9,448 nucleotides of DNA, from contig JAURLM010000171.1 of the NCBI GenBank assembly GCA_030831265.1, positions 1 to 9,448 of the forward strand, given 5' to 3'. The first letter of the stretch is position 1. Each line of letters begins with the position of its first letter. Of this stretch, positions 1 to 5,144 are shown piece after piece. Under the pieces are notes generated by a model. That model had not been told where the DNA came from. It ran no database searches and saw only the letters and a program-made list of their open reading frames with translations. Both the position numbers and the translations under genes were made by a program. The stretch comes from Chloroflexota bacterium. GTDB taxonomy: Bacteria; Chloroflexota; Dehalococcoidia; Lucifugimonadales; Lucifugimonadaceae.

Positions 1-1157
1 ACCATCTCAAGACCGAACCCCTGCAATCCCACGATTTTCCGCGGGTTGTTGGTGATGAACCGGAATTTCTTTACACCTAGATCGCGCAGTATCTGGGCGC
101 CGACGCCGTATCGACGAAGGTCCATCGGGAATCCCAGCCGTTCGTTGGCCTCGACGGTGTCAAGTCCTTCATCTTGCAGACTGTAAGCCCGGAGCTTATT
201 GATCAGGCCAATGCCGCGGCCTTCCTGCCGCATGTACACGAACACCCCGCGGCCTTCCCGTTCAATCATCTGAAGCGCAAGCTCGGCCTGCTCTCCGCAG
301 TCACAACGAAGCGACCCGAACACATCTCCTGTCAGGCATTCGGAGTGAACCCTCACAAGAACAGGCTCGGAACCGTCAATCTCGCCTTTTACCAACGACA
401 CATGCTCATCCGGGTCAACCATGCTGCGGTATGCAATCGCTCGGAAGTCACCCCAGCGTGTGGGCATACGGGTCTCGACGAGCCGTTCAACAAGTTTTTC
501 GTGTGACAACCGGTAGGCGATGATGTCTGCGACCGATACAACCGGAATATTGTGCTTGCGAGACAATTCTTCAAGCTGTGGCCTGCGAGCCATCGACCCG
601 TCCGGATTCATGATCTCGCAGATGACAGCCACAGGCCGCTTACCTGCCAGCCGTGCAAGGTCAACGGAACCTTCCGTCTGCCCTGCCCGCACCAGCACGC
701 CACCTTCCTGGTATCGCAAAGGGAAGATATGCCCGGGCTGAACAAGATTTCCGGGTAAGGCTTCAGGGTTGGACAAAAGCTGAATGGTCTTGGAGCGGTC
801 TCCGGCGGAGATACCGGTCGTGATGCCATCTGCTGCATCCACCGAAACGGTAAATGCAGTGCCGTGGGCCGAGGTGTTGTTCTGCACCATCATCGGCAGC
901 TTGAAACGGGACAGGTCAGCAGAGGTCATCGGGACGCAGATCAGGCCTCGGCCTTCGAGCGCCATGAAGTTGACCGCTTCCGGAGTGATGTCCTCCGCCG
1001 CCATGGCAAAGTCACCCTCGTTTTCTCGGTCCTCATCATCGACGAGGATCACCATCTGACCAGCACGATAGGCCTTGATAGCCTCTTCCACTGATGCCGA
1101 TACAGCATCATGTGAACGGTCATTTTCCTGCTGAAAACCTTGTTCGTCAGTGCTCAA
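1..1157 (-). CDS. ribBA: RibBA: DHBP synthase / GTP cyclohydrolase II (3' end outside window)
   Basis: Bifunctional cytosolic enzyme of riboflavin synthesis. The N-terminal half makes 3,4-dihydroxy-2-butanone 4-phosphate from ribulose 5-phosphate; the C-terminal half opens GTP to the pyrimidine precursor. The translation shows the DHBP synthase signature DDEDRENEGD, then HGTAFTVSVD and GITTGISAGDRS. The cyclohydrolase half shows the zinc site CLTGDVFGSLRCDCGEQ (C-x10-C-x-C), GRGIGLINKLRAY and DLRRYGVGAQIL. It runs through the left edge at GFGLEMV, so probably a few dozen C-terminal residues are missing. The start is uncertain. I chose TTG at 1157, with AGGGG about 10 bases upstream and 25 bases after the ribE stop. 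An in-frame ATG at 1247 would overlap ribE by 65 bases, lacks a Shine-Dalgarno, and would add a non-conserved, basic tail. It is cotranscribed behind ribE. Both catalytic halves look intact where visible. Confidence 0.95.
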   Translation of the reverse strand, partial: MSTDEQGFQQENDRSHDAVSASVEEAIKAYRAGQMVILVDDEDRENEGDFAMAAEDITPEAVNFMALEGRGLICVPMTSADLSRFKLPMMVQNNTSAHGTAFTVSVDAADGITTGISAGDRSKTIQLLSNPEALPGNLVQPGHIFPLRYQEGGVLVRAGQTEGSVDLARLAGKRPVAVICEIMNPDGSMARRPQLEELSRKHNIPVVSVADIIAYRLSHEKLVERLVETRMPTRWGDFRAIAYRSMVDPDEHVSLVKGEIDGSEPVLVRVHSECLTGDVFGSLRCDCGEQAELALQMIEREGRGVFVYMRQEGRGIGLINKLRAYSLQDEGLDTVEANERLGFPMDLRRYGVGAQILRDLGVKKFRFITNNPRKIVGLQGFGLEM

Positions 1158-1167
1158 AGAAGACTGG

Positions 1168-1172
1168 CCCCT
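1168..1172 (-). promoter_or_regulatory. Ribosome binding site deciding the ribBA start
   Basis: AGGGG on the minus strand lies 10 bases before the TTG at 1157. It is the only purine-rich match near any in-frame start of ribBA, and it falls inside the 25-base ribE-ribBA gap. The spacing is somewhat long, so support is moderate. Confidence 0.4.
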
Positions 1173-1182
1173 GTTGTGGGAT

Positions 1183-1797
1183 CTACCCGTTTTGCGCCGA
1201 TCCGGCGTTCCATCGGTCAAGATAAGGTTGCGCGAGCCGTTCGACATATTTTGCCGTGACATCCACTTCTATGTTCACAGCGTCACCAACAGATCGCTCG
1301 TTCAGCGTAGTGTGATCTAGTGTGAACGGGATTATCGCCACGCCAAACGCAGAATCAGTCACGGCCGTCACGGTCAGGCTCGTTCCGTCGACGGTTATGA
1401 AGCCTTTTTCGACAACGTACCCGAGGAGTGACGACGGACACTCTATATCAACTCGCACCGAGTTGCCGTCTCTAACCAGTGAAGACACGGTCCCGGTACC
1501 GTCGACATGCCCTTGCACCATGTGGCCACCGATACGGTCACCCAACACAAGCGCTCGCTCAAGGTTTACGCCGCTTCCGGACTTCAAGGCACCAAGGTTT
1601 GACCGTTGAACCGTTTCCGGCACGGTTTCGACTACAAAATAATCATCGCCAACTTCGACCGCGGTCAGGCAGACACCTGCCACAGAGATGCTTTCTGAAA
1701 CCTTGAGGTCTGAAAGCACCTTCGTAGCGCCAACGGTCATGCGCTGCAGGTCATATGACCTGATCTTGCCAACTTCTTCGACGATTCCGCTGAACAT
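1183..1797 (-). CDS. ribE: Riboflavin synthase, alpha-type
   Basis: Dismutates two 6,7-dimethyl-8-ribityllumazines to riboflavin plus the pyrimidine substrate, the last step of the pathway. The 204-residue product has the family's two tandem lumazine-binding barrels and normal length. Visible motifs are the N-terminal MFSGIVEEVG, GVCLTAV (39-47 region, Cys43), GGHMVQGHVDG (90-100), and the second-barrel counterparts VDGTSLTVTAV and DHTTLNERSVGD. The usual IPHTL is IPFTL here, a small departure from what I remember of the family. The start is ATG 1797, because the family begins at MF(T/S)GIVEE; GAGG lies just upstream, though only 3 bases away. A TTG three codons earlier (1806) is possible. 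It is the first gene of the visible rib pair, is divergent from trmD, and is followed closely by ribBA. Confidence 0.95.
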   Translation of the reverse strand: MFSGIVEEVGKIRSYDLQRMTVGATKVLSDLKVSESISVAGVCLTAVEVGDDYFVVETVPETVQRSNLGALKSGSGVNLERALVLGDRIGGHMVQGHVDGTGTVSSLVRDGNSVRVDIECPSSLLGYVVEKGFITVDGTSLTVTAVTDSAFGVAIIPFTLDHTTLNERSVGDAVNIEVDVTAKYVERLAQPYLDRWNAGSAQNG

Positions 1798-1840
1798 CTG
1801 CCTCAATCCGTGGTCGCCCGGCCAGTTCCGCAGGTGCGAA

Positions 1841-1891
1841 GGTACTGCTGGTCTGCGACTATTACCACTATAAAGCCAATCAGCAGTTACC
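1841..1891 (-). repeat. Long stem-loop in the ribE leader
   Basis: On the plus strand GGTACTGCTG (1841-1850) is the reverse complement of CAGCAGTTACC (1881-1891) with one bulged base. This gives a 10-bp stem around a 30-base loop. If the ribE transcript starts above 1891, the mRNA leader folds here, about 44 bases before the ribE ATG. A regulatory role is inference; no known riboswitch class is recognised. Confidence 0.45.
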
Positions 1892-1966
1892 AGATGGCAG
1901 CGGGGTGATTACAACAACGCCCCATTCGGCTCGCGATTTACGAGCGATAAGCCGCCCGGCAGGCCG

Positions 1967-1972
1967 CATAAT
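1967..1972 (+). promoter_or_regulatory. Possible trmD -10 box (leaderless start)
   Basis: CATAAT lies 9 bases before the trmD ATG, with no Shine-Dalgarno in between. If it is the -10 element, transcription would begin at or within a few bases of the ATG, giving a leaderless mRNA. There is no good -35 at 16-18 bases, so the call is tentative. Confidence 0.35.
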
Positions 1973-1981
1973 ACCGTTCTA

Positions 1982-2686
1982 ATGCTCCAGGTAGACATAA
2001 TCACGCTGTTCCCGGAAATGTTTGCCGGGCCGTTCGACACAAGCATCGTTGGCCGCGCCATTGAGTCTGGAATCGCGGCTATCGAACTTCACCAGCTCAG
2101 GGATTTCTCGAACGAAAAGCATCGGCGCGTGGATGACACCGCATTCGGAGGCGGACCGGGCATGGTCCTCAAAGCCGAGCCACTGATTAGCGCTGTGAGC
2201 CACGTCAAAGCACTACGCACACACACGAAACCTCACGTCATCCTGCTGGCTCCGCAGGGACGCCAGCTAAAGCAGAGTAGAGTCGTCGAATTGAGCGAAA
2301 TGCCAGCGGTAACGCTGGTTTGCGGTCACTACGAAGGCGTTGACCAGCGGTTCATAGACACAGAGGTCGATGAAGAGATCAGCATTGGCGATTATGTCCT
2401 GACCGGAGGTGAAATCCCGGCGATGGTGCTGGTTGATGCAATGGTTCGCCTGCAACCGGGTGCGCTGGGCGACGCTGATTCCGCAGGCACCGACTCGTTT
2501 TCCGCCGGGCTCGATGGGCTGCTGCAAGGTCCGATCTACACCCGCCCAGAGCGTATCGGGGACATGGCGGTTCCGGATGTGCTGCTCTCTGGAGATCACG
2601 TTCGCATCGAAAAGTGGCGCAGGGAACAGTCAGTCAAGCGAACTCGCCAGCGAAGACCCGAACTGCTCGAAGACTGGCCTGAATAG
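1982..2686 (+). CDS. trmD: tRNA (guanine-37-N1)-methyltransferase
   Basis: SPOUT-family trefoil-knot methyltransferase that uses S-adenosylmethionine to make m1G37 beside the anticodon, which prevents +1 frameshifting. It is cytosolic and acts as a homodimer. The 234-residue product opens with the family-typical VDIITLFPEMF. It shows FGGGPGM (55-61), LVCGHYEGVDQR (112-123), EEISIGDYVLTGGE (131-144) and TDSF with Asp171, which by memory matches the catalytic Asp169 of E. coli TrmD. The C-terminal GPIYTRPE and VLLSGDH segments are also present. It is slightly shorter than E. coli TrmD because the C-terminal tail is short. The ATG at 1982 fits the family start; no Shine-Dalgarno precedes it. The usual partner rimM is absent upstream; mscL, not rplS, follows after 94 bases. 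Confidence 0.96.
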   Translation: MLQVDIITLFPEMFAGPFDTSIVGRAIESGIAAIELHQLRDFSNEKHRRVDDTAFGGGPGMVLKAEPLISAVSHVKALRTHTKPHVILLAPQGRQLKQSRVVELSEMPAVTLVCGHYEGVDQRFIDTEVDEEISIGDYVLTGGEIPAMVLVDAMVRLQPGALGDADSAGTDSFSAGLDGLLQGPIYTRPERIGDMAVPDVLLSGDHVRIEKWRREQSVKRTRQRRPELLEDWPE

Positions 2687-2767
2687 CACTTCGGCCAACT
2701 TGAATCATCCCAGTGCAGTGCTAGCCGTCAGAAGATAACCTTCGTCCCCACTGGAAACAGGTGAATC

Positions 2768-2776
2768 AGGAGAGGG
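2768..2776 (+). promoter_or_regulatory. Strong ribosome binding site of mscL
   Basis: AGGAGAGGG ends 4 bases before the GTG at 2781, with its AGGAG core 8 bases before it. It supports GTG as the start and is one of the two best Shine-Dalgarno matches in the window, in contrast to trmD and def. Confidence 0.7.
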
Positions 2777-2780
2777 TTTC

Positions 2781-3245
2781 GTGCTTAAGGATTTCAGGGA
2801 CTTCATTAAACGCGGGAACGTACTGGACCTTGCGGTTGCATTCGTGCTGGGCGGTGCTTTCACCGTAATCGTCAAGTCACTGGTGAGCGACATCCTCATG
2901 CCGCCAATCGGGCTGATTTTCGGTGATGCATCTCTTGCAGACCAATTTGTGGTCATGAAGAACGGTGCCACGGCAGGGCCGTACGACACGCTGGCCGCCG
3001 CCAAAAAAGCCGGGGCAGTCACCCTCAACTACGGATCGTTCATCGACGCCGTGATCGCTTTCATCATCGTCGCCTTCGCAATGTTCATCATCGTTCGCTA
3101 CTACAAGCGGATGCAGGAAATGATCAAGAAGGAAGTGGCGGCGGCAGCACCAACAACAAAGAACTGCCCGTTCTGCCAGTCTTCAGTAAGCATCAAGGCA
3201 ACAAAGTGCGCCTTCTGCACTGCGGATATGCCTTCCGAGGCATAG
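2781..3245 (+). CDS. mscL: Large-conductance mechanosensitive channel MscL with C-terminal zinc ribbon
   Basis: Inner-membrane pentameric channel that opens under membrane tension and releases solutes during hypo-osmotic shock. The 154-residue product has the N-terminal amphipathic segment FRDFIKRGNVLDLAVAFVLGGAF, with pore helix TM1 near 13-40 ending in LMPPIGL. A periplasmic loop follows (about 50-80), then TM2 near 85-106 (FIDAVIAFIIVAFAMFIIV). After a short basic stretch the usual C-terminal helix is followed or replaced by C129-P-F-C132 and C143-A-F-C146, a typical four-cysteine zinc ribbon. MscL is usually about 130-140 residues with no such module. The GTG start has a strong Shine-Dalgarno. 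It lies between trmD and rplS, 94 bases after the former. A TTGAAT at 2700-2705 could be a -35, but the -10 below it is poor. Confidence 0.94.
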   Translation: MLKDFRDFIKRGNVLDLAVAFVLGGAFTVIVKSLVSDILMPPIGLIFGDASLADQFVVMKNGATAGPYDTLAAAKKAGAVTLNYGSFIDAVIAFIIVAFAMFIIVRYYKRMQEMIKKEVAAAAPTTKNCPFCQSSVSIKATKCAFCTADMPSEA

Positions 3246-3305
3246 TCCAGGGATAGTTGCGACGCATATCCGGTAGTACTCGCAGCATCTACGTGCGAAA
3301 CCTCC

Positions 3306-3335
3306 TTGCCGCCTGACTGTAACGAGCGATAGAAT
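3306..3335 (+). promoter_or_regulatory. Sigma70-type promoter candidate for rplS
   Basis: TTGCCG (3306-3311) and TAGAAT (3330-3335) are separated by 18 bases, the best -35/-10 pair seen in the window. Transcription would begin near 3342 and leave a leader of about 86 bases before rplS. This suggests that rplS is expressed separately from trmD and mscL. Confidence 0.55.
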
Positions 3336-3368
3336 AAGAAAGTTGGACTCCTCCAGTCGACGGCGCTC

Positions 3369-3431
3369 ATGGCGTCTTCTCGCGTGACCTCAAGGTCACA
3401 GAACTCACTGCTAAGGTTTGGCTTGAAATGA
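3369..3431 (+). CDS. Possible 20-codon leader ORF coupled to rplS
   Basis: ATG at 3369 opens a 20-codon frame (MASSRV... to ...RFGLK, basic and Ser-rich) that stops at TGA 3429-3431. That stop overlaps the rplS ATG at 3428-3430 in an ATGA junction. The frame lies wholly inside the predicted rplS leader and contains the 16-base palindrome at 3384-3399. An ATGA overlap is a common arrangement for translational coupling. No clear Shine-Dalgarno precedes the ATG, and a frame this short can occur by chance. Function is unknown; a regulatory leader peptide is inference. Confidence 0.3.
   Translation: MASSRVTSRSQNSLLRFGLK
3384..3399. repeat. 16-base perfect palindrome in the rplS leader
   Basis: GTGACCTCAAGGTCAC has perfect inverted arms (GTGACC / GGTCAC around TCAA, or 7-bp arms around CA). 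In RNA it would form a 6-bp stem with a tetraloop, 28 bases before the rplS ATG; in DNA it could be an operator about 40 bases after the predicted transcription start. Autoregulation by L19 is a plausible but untested reading. Confidence 0.5.
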
Positions 3432-3799
3432 TTGACCTGAACACACTCAACGGCGAGACGCCGAAAGCGAACATCGAAGAGTTCGGCCCCGGCGACACCG
3501 TCACGGTCAACTTGAGAATTATTGAAGGCGACCGAGAACGAATTCAGGCCTTCCAGGGCAACGTGATCATTGGCAGCTACATGTCAGGTCACACACCTTC
3601 CCCAACGGACACTTTCACTGTTCGACGACTCTCTTATGGAGTGGGCGTCGAGAGAATCATCCCGTTCTGGTCACCAAACCTTGAATCCGTCAAGGTAACC
3701 CGGCACGGCAAGGTGAAGCAGTCACGCCTGTTCTACCTGCGTGGCCTCACTGGTAAGAAGGCACGGATCAAGGAACGCCGTCTGCCAGTAAAGAAGTAA
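3428..3799 (+). CDS. rplS: 50S ribosomal protein L19
   Basis: Large-subunit protein at the 30S-50S interface (bridge B8 region). The 123-residue product carries the family core: FGPGDTVTVNLRIIEGDRERIQAFQG (19-44), TFTVRRLSYGVGVERIIPFWSP and the basic C-terminus KVKQSRLFYLRGLTGKKARIKERR. Compared with the usual form as I remember it, the loop between GNVI and TFTVRR (about residues 49-61, containing HTPSPTD) is about four residues longer. The ATG start gives an AAGG about 11 bases upstream, a weak ribosome site, and overlaps the stop of the upstream leader ORF. It has its own promoter candidate at 3306-3335 and is ended by the intrinsic terminator at 3823-3851, so it probably forms a short separate transcript. 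Confidence 0.96.
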   Translation: MIDLNTLNGETPKANIEEFGPGDTVTVNLRIIEGDRERIQAFQGNVIIGSYMSGHTPSPTDTFTVRRLSYGVGVERIIPFWSPNLESVKVTRHGKVKQSRLFYLRGLTGKKARIKERRLPVKK

Positions 3800-3822
3800 C
3801 GGCAGAGACTCTGTTTTTCATG

Positions 3823-3851
3823 AAAGACCGCCATGTAAGGCGGTCTTTTTT
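3823..3851 (+). terminator. Rho-independent terminator after rplS
   Basis: AAAGACCGCC (3823-3832) pairs perfectly with GGCGGTCTTT (3839-3848) around the 6-base loop ATGTAA. The right arm runs into an uninterrupted T tract (3846-3851). It lies 24 bases after the rplS stop and closes the trmD-mscL-rplS segment. Confidence 0.93.
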
Positions 3852-3920
3852 GTTTGTGCGCGTTTGGCCGGTGTCCGCCCTGTATCATCACGGCACCAAA
3901 TACCAAAAGCGGGCCAGGAT

Positions 3921-4748
3921 ATGCAATCCACAACAACAAATTTCATGATCCTCGCTGATCCCCAGCTGGGTCTCGGGGAATTCAGGAAGCGTCGTGACGC
4001 CGGAGGTGATCCTGTCCGATTACGTGAGAGGACGGATTCTCACCCTTCGGAATGGGCAGACGAGGCGGCACGGCTTGCCCGAGCCATTGAAGTGGCAAAT
4101 AAGCTCCGCCCTGACTTCGTCGCCGTGCTTGGTGACATGGTCATGCAATGGAACGATGACCGCCAGCTTCAATCGGTCAACGAGGCATTCAGCAGGCTTT
4201 CACCCGAAATACCCCTTCACCGTGTTTCGGGAAACCATGACGTCGGAGTCGATTTCCTATCGCCGACCACGGAATCGCTGGACCGTTACCGAAAAAACCA
4301 CGGCCCGGATCGTTACTCATTCATCTCCGGTAATTGTCGGTTCATCGTAATCAACAGCTCATTGCTCGATAGTCCAGAACTTGTCCCTGGCGAAGCCGCT
4401 ATGCACCTTCGCTGGCTGGAACAGGAACTGTCTGCGCCAACTACAGATCAAATCGACCACACTGTTGTACTTTCCCATCACCCACCGTTCCTGCAAAACA
4501 TCTCTGTGGATGACGGCGTGTACAGCCTGCGACCCGGTCGCAGAGCAATCGTTCAGGTCCTCGAAAATCACGGCGTCGAATATCTCTTCGCCGGCCACAC
4601 ACACGGCAACTTCATCACGCGGCACAACCAATTACGAGTCATCGCAACCACTGCCATCGGGCTGCCGCAACCCGGCCATCGCTCCGGCTACAGGCTCGTC
4701 AGCGTTCGCCCGGAAGGCGTTTCCCACTCCTTCCACCTGCTCGATTGA
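3921..4748 (+). CDS. Calcineurin-like metallophosphoesterase, CPPED1-like
   Basis: Predicted dimetal phosphoesterase; the substrate is not known. The 275-residue product carries the metal-binding motifs in order: D13-P-Q15, GD (71-72), GNHD (104-107), SHHPP (185-189) and GHTH (225-228). The first motif is DPQ rather than the common DxH. That feature, with LADPQLGL near the N-terminus, VSGNHD and the TTAIGLP segment near the end, resembles the CPPED1 (CSTP1) family of protein phosphatases from eukaryotes and bacteria. The assignment is from memory of the family. There is no signal peptide or membrane segment, so it is probably cytosolic. The start is taken at ATG 3921 with AGGA just upstream. 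A TTG at 3864 would lie in the probable promoter (TATCAT at 3883-3888) and ATG 3945 would cut close to the first motif. It is a single gene after the rplS terminator. Confidence 0.9.
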   Translation: MQSTTTNFMILADPQLGLGEFRKRRDAGGDPVRLRERTDSHPSEWADEAARLARAIEVANKLRPDFVAVLGDMVMQWNDDRQLQSVNEAFSRLSPEIPLHRVSGNHDVGVDFLSPTTESLDRYRKNHGPDRYSFISGNCRFIVINSSLLDSPELVPGEAAMHLRWLEQELSAPTTDQIDHTVVLSHHPPFLQNISVDDGVYSLRPGRRAIVQVLENHGVEYLFAGHTHGNFITRHNQLRVIATTAIGLPQPGHRSGYRLVSVRPEGVSHSFHLLD

Positions 4749-4772
4749 GAGCCAAGCGTCCTTACGGATACG

Positions 4773-4811
4773 CGCCATCGAACCGTTCGGCCATCGCCAT
4801 TGAGCCGTTCG
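4773..4811. repeat. Tandem 17-base repeat, 22-base period
   Basis: CGCCATCGAACCGTTCG (4773-4789) and CGCCATTGAGCCGTTCG (4795-4811) match at 15 of 17 positions. The first copy contains a perfect inverted repeat CGAAC-C-GTTCG (4779-4789). The 22-base spacing is about two helical turns, the usual layout of paired operators, but no regulator is identified. Confidence 0.5.
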
Positions 4812-4904
4812 AAATGGGCGTTACCACCTTTACCCGACAAACAATGGTTCACCGGTTGCGCATCAATCCGCTCTCTGCGGCTCCTGGATGTGAATGCTCC
4901 GGTG

Positions 4905-4939
4905 CCAGCCCGCCGTTTCCCCCCTTGCCGGCGGGCTGG
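4905..4939. terminator. GC-rich perfect hairpin, possible terminator or RNA stem
   Basis: CCAGCCCGCCG (4905-4915) and CGGCGGGCTGG (4929-4939) are perfect 11-bp arms around a 13-base pyrimidine-rich loop. There is no T tract on either strand, so a classical intrinsic terminator is not shown. It lies about 156 bases after the metallophosphoesterase stop. A stem in a larger RNA fold is the alternative. Confidence 0.4.
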
Positions 4940-5079
4940 TCGCATCCGGCGACTGGCAGGAAATGCACACCTCCGCTGCCGGTGCGCACACAGTAAGCAA
5001 CGCTCTAACCGATACCCGAATCTGCTAGCTTGGAACTGGGGATTGTTCGCCACAGCCTGACGTCTGTCGCGTTACAAAT

Positions 5080-5084
5080 AGGAG
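5080..5084 (+). promoter_or_regulatory. Strong Shine-Dalgarno before an in-frame CTG
   Basis: AGGAG ends 6 bases before CTG 5091-5093. That CTG is in frame with the orphan gene, whose only other start is ATG 5145. An in-frame TAG at 5079-5081 limits any earlier start. The placement is ideal for a start at 5091 but useless for ATG 5145. Confidence 0.5.
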
Positions 5085-5144
5085 CGTCATCTGAGCTGGC
5101 CATTTGCCAAACGAACCGTTGACCCTGCCGAACGAGCCAGGGCG

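Larger units (their letters stand above)
1798..1981. other. Divergent ribE/trmD intergenic region
   Basis: This gap must hold the promoters of both the rib genes and trmD. I looked for an FMN (RFN) riboswitch on the ribE side and did not see its conserved segments. The gap does hold inverted repeats: 1841-1850 with 1881-1891, 1902-1907 with 1918-1923 (one wobble), and 1929-1933 with 1941-1945 (GCTCG / CGAGC, 7-base loop). A short minus-strand reading frame (GTG at 1868, TGA at 1803-1805) ends on the ribE ribosome-binding region. No convincing -35/-10 pair for ribE was found. Confidence 0.5.
4749..5090. other. 342-base gap between metallophosphoesterase and orphan gene
   Basis: No convincing coding frame was found; open frames on both strands here have Arg/Pro/Cys-rich compositions typical of noncoding GC-rich DNA. 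The gap contains a 22-base-period direct repeat (4773-4811) and a perfect 11-bp inverted repeat (4905-4939) with outer pairing GGATG 4886-4890 to CATCC 4943-4947. It ends in the AGGAG at 5080-5084. I compared it by eye with tRNA and SRP RNA signatures and saw no match. A small structured RNA or a transcription terminator are the main possibilities. Confidence 0.55.

Noticed and set aside
1807..1981. FMN (RFN) riboswitch upstream of ribE
   Set aside because: The conserved RFN sequence blocks were not found on the minus strand, so no riboswitch was annotated.
3803..3817. CAGAGACTCTG followed by TTTTT as a second terminator after rplS
   Set aside because: Its stem is only 4 bp with a 3-base loop; the strong hairpin at 3823-3848 explains termination.
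3864..3920. TTG 3864 as the phosphoesterase start
   Set aside because: It would place coding sequence over the TATCAT promoter candidate and add a non-conserved N-terminus; ATG 3921 fits the family better.
4800..4820. tRNA T-loop-like GTTCGAAAT in the noncoding gap
   Set aside because: The base after the loop is wrong for the T stem and there is no acceptor, D or anticodon arm around it.
4688..5053. 121-codon minus-strand open frame across the phosphoesterase end and the gap
   Set aside because: Its product is rich in Arg, Gly and Ser with no motif, half of it is antisense to the phosphoesterase, and it has no ribosome site; it looks like GC-rich chance.
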